The translations under genes and the position numbers were made by a program. The notes beneath the pieces were generated by a model that did no database searches, was not told the origin of the DNA, and saw only the letters and a program-made list of their open reading frames with translations. Positions 6,136-6,313 of a DNA stretch of 6,313 nt are shown here, piece after piece. Every line of letters starts with the position of its first letter. Position 1 is the stretch's first letter. Origin of the DNA: Anaerolineae bacterium. GTDB taxonomy: Bacteria; Chloroflexota; Anaerolineae; E26-bin7. The stretch spans positions 1 through 6,313 of the forward strand of contig JAOZOT010000213.1 of NCBI GenBank assembly GCA_029933115.1, read 5' to 3'.

Positions 6136-6164
6136 ATAATACCATAATTAGACAACTCCGTCAA
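6136..6164 (-). promoter_or_regulatory. Extended -10 promoter of the LysM lipoprotein gene
   Basis: On the minus strand TTGACG (6164-6159) is followed after 17 bases by TATTAT (6141-6136). A TGG directly before the -10 element gives an extended -10. The leader to the ATG at 6068 would be about 60 bases. A second CTTGAC lies 15 bases further upstream (6180-6175) and may be an operator half-site or chance. Confidence 0.8.
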
Positions 6165-6184
6165 GTGAGATTCTGTCAAGCCCG

Positions 6185-6306
6185 GCCCCCGAGCTAAAGC
6201 TCAGGGCTAAGCAGCTCAAGCCCGCTGAAGCGGGCTATCAACCTGCGTAGATGGCCGTTGACAGCGTGTCTGAAAAATGCTCGTAGTGGCGACTTGAGTC
6301 GCTAAT
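6185..6306. repeat. Cluster of three REP-like palindromes
   Basis: Three short palindromes lie upstream of the LysM promoter. The first is GAGCT-AA-AGCTC (6191-6202) with outer GCCC/GGGC. The second is AGCCCGC-TGAA-GCGGGCT (6219-6236). The third is GCGACT-TG-AGTCGC (6289-6302). Their centres share the form CTNRAG (CTAAAG, CTGAAG, CTTGAG) while the arms differ but remain complementary. This looks like a family of extragenic palindromes. No gene is seen from 6165 to the window edge. Confidence 0.6.
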
Positions 6307-6313
6307 GACCGGT

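Overview
The window looks like chromosomal DNA of a Chloroflexota-type bacterium (Anaerolineae or a relative). This rests on the style of the proteins: a LysM lipoprotein with a long Pro/Thr linker, an ECF sigma factor paired with a non-zinc single-pass partner, and close OppA/OppB homologues in a genome with Gram-positive-like Shine-Dalgarno sites. Many short palindromes and a heptamer repeat also sit between the genes. The assignment is an inference, not proof. All six supported genes lie on the minus strand, and the long plus-strand reading frames are shadows of them.

Reading along the minus strand, from high to low coordinates: 6313-6069 holds three REP-like palindromes and a strong extended -10 promoter. 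This promoter drives a two-LysM-domain lipoprotein (6068-5427), which ends at an intrinsic terminator (5400-5366). A clear vegetative-type promoter (5326-5298) then drives an ECF sigma factor (5208-4627). The sigma gene overlaps by 14 bases a small single-pass membrane protein that is probably its anti-sigma factor (4640-4197). The 353-base gap at 4196-3844 carries four back-to-back hairpins, another hairpin near 3963-3995 and the unresolved control region of the next operon.

That operon is oppA-oppB-oppC (3831-46), an oligopeptide ABC importer. It encodes a lipid-anchored peptide-binding protein and two inner-membrane permeases. A very stable 15-bp hairpin separates oppA from oppB, and an in-phase degenerate heptamer repeat fills the oppB-oppC gap. 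No oppD/oppF ATPase genes are visible. They may lie beyond the left edge, where a 10-bp palindrome follows oppC.

The working picture is peptide uptake by OppABC, an envelope LysM protein that probably binds peptidoglycan, and a membrane-linked sigma/anti-sigma switch whose targets cannot be read here. I see no novel defence or biosynthetic system. The most unusual material is non-coding: the hairpin block, the heptamer spacer and the palindrome cluster.
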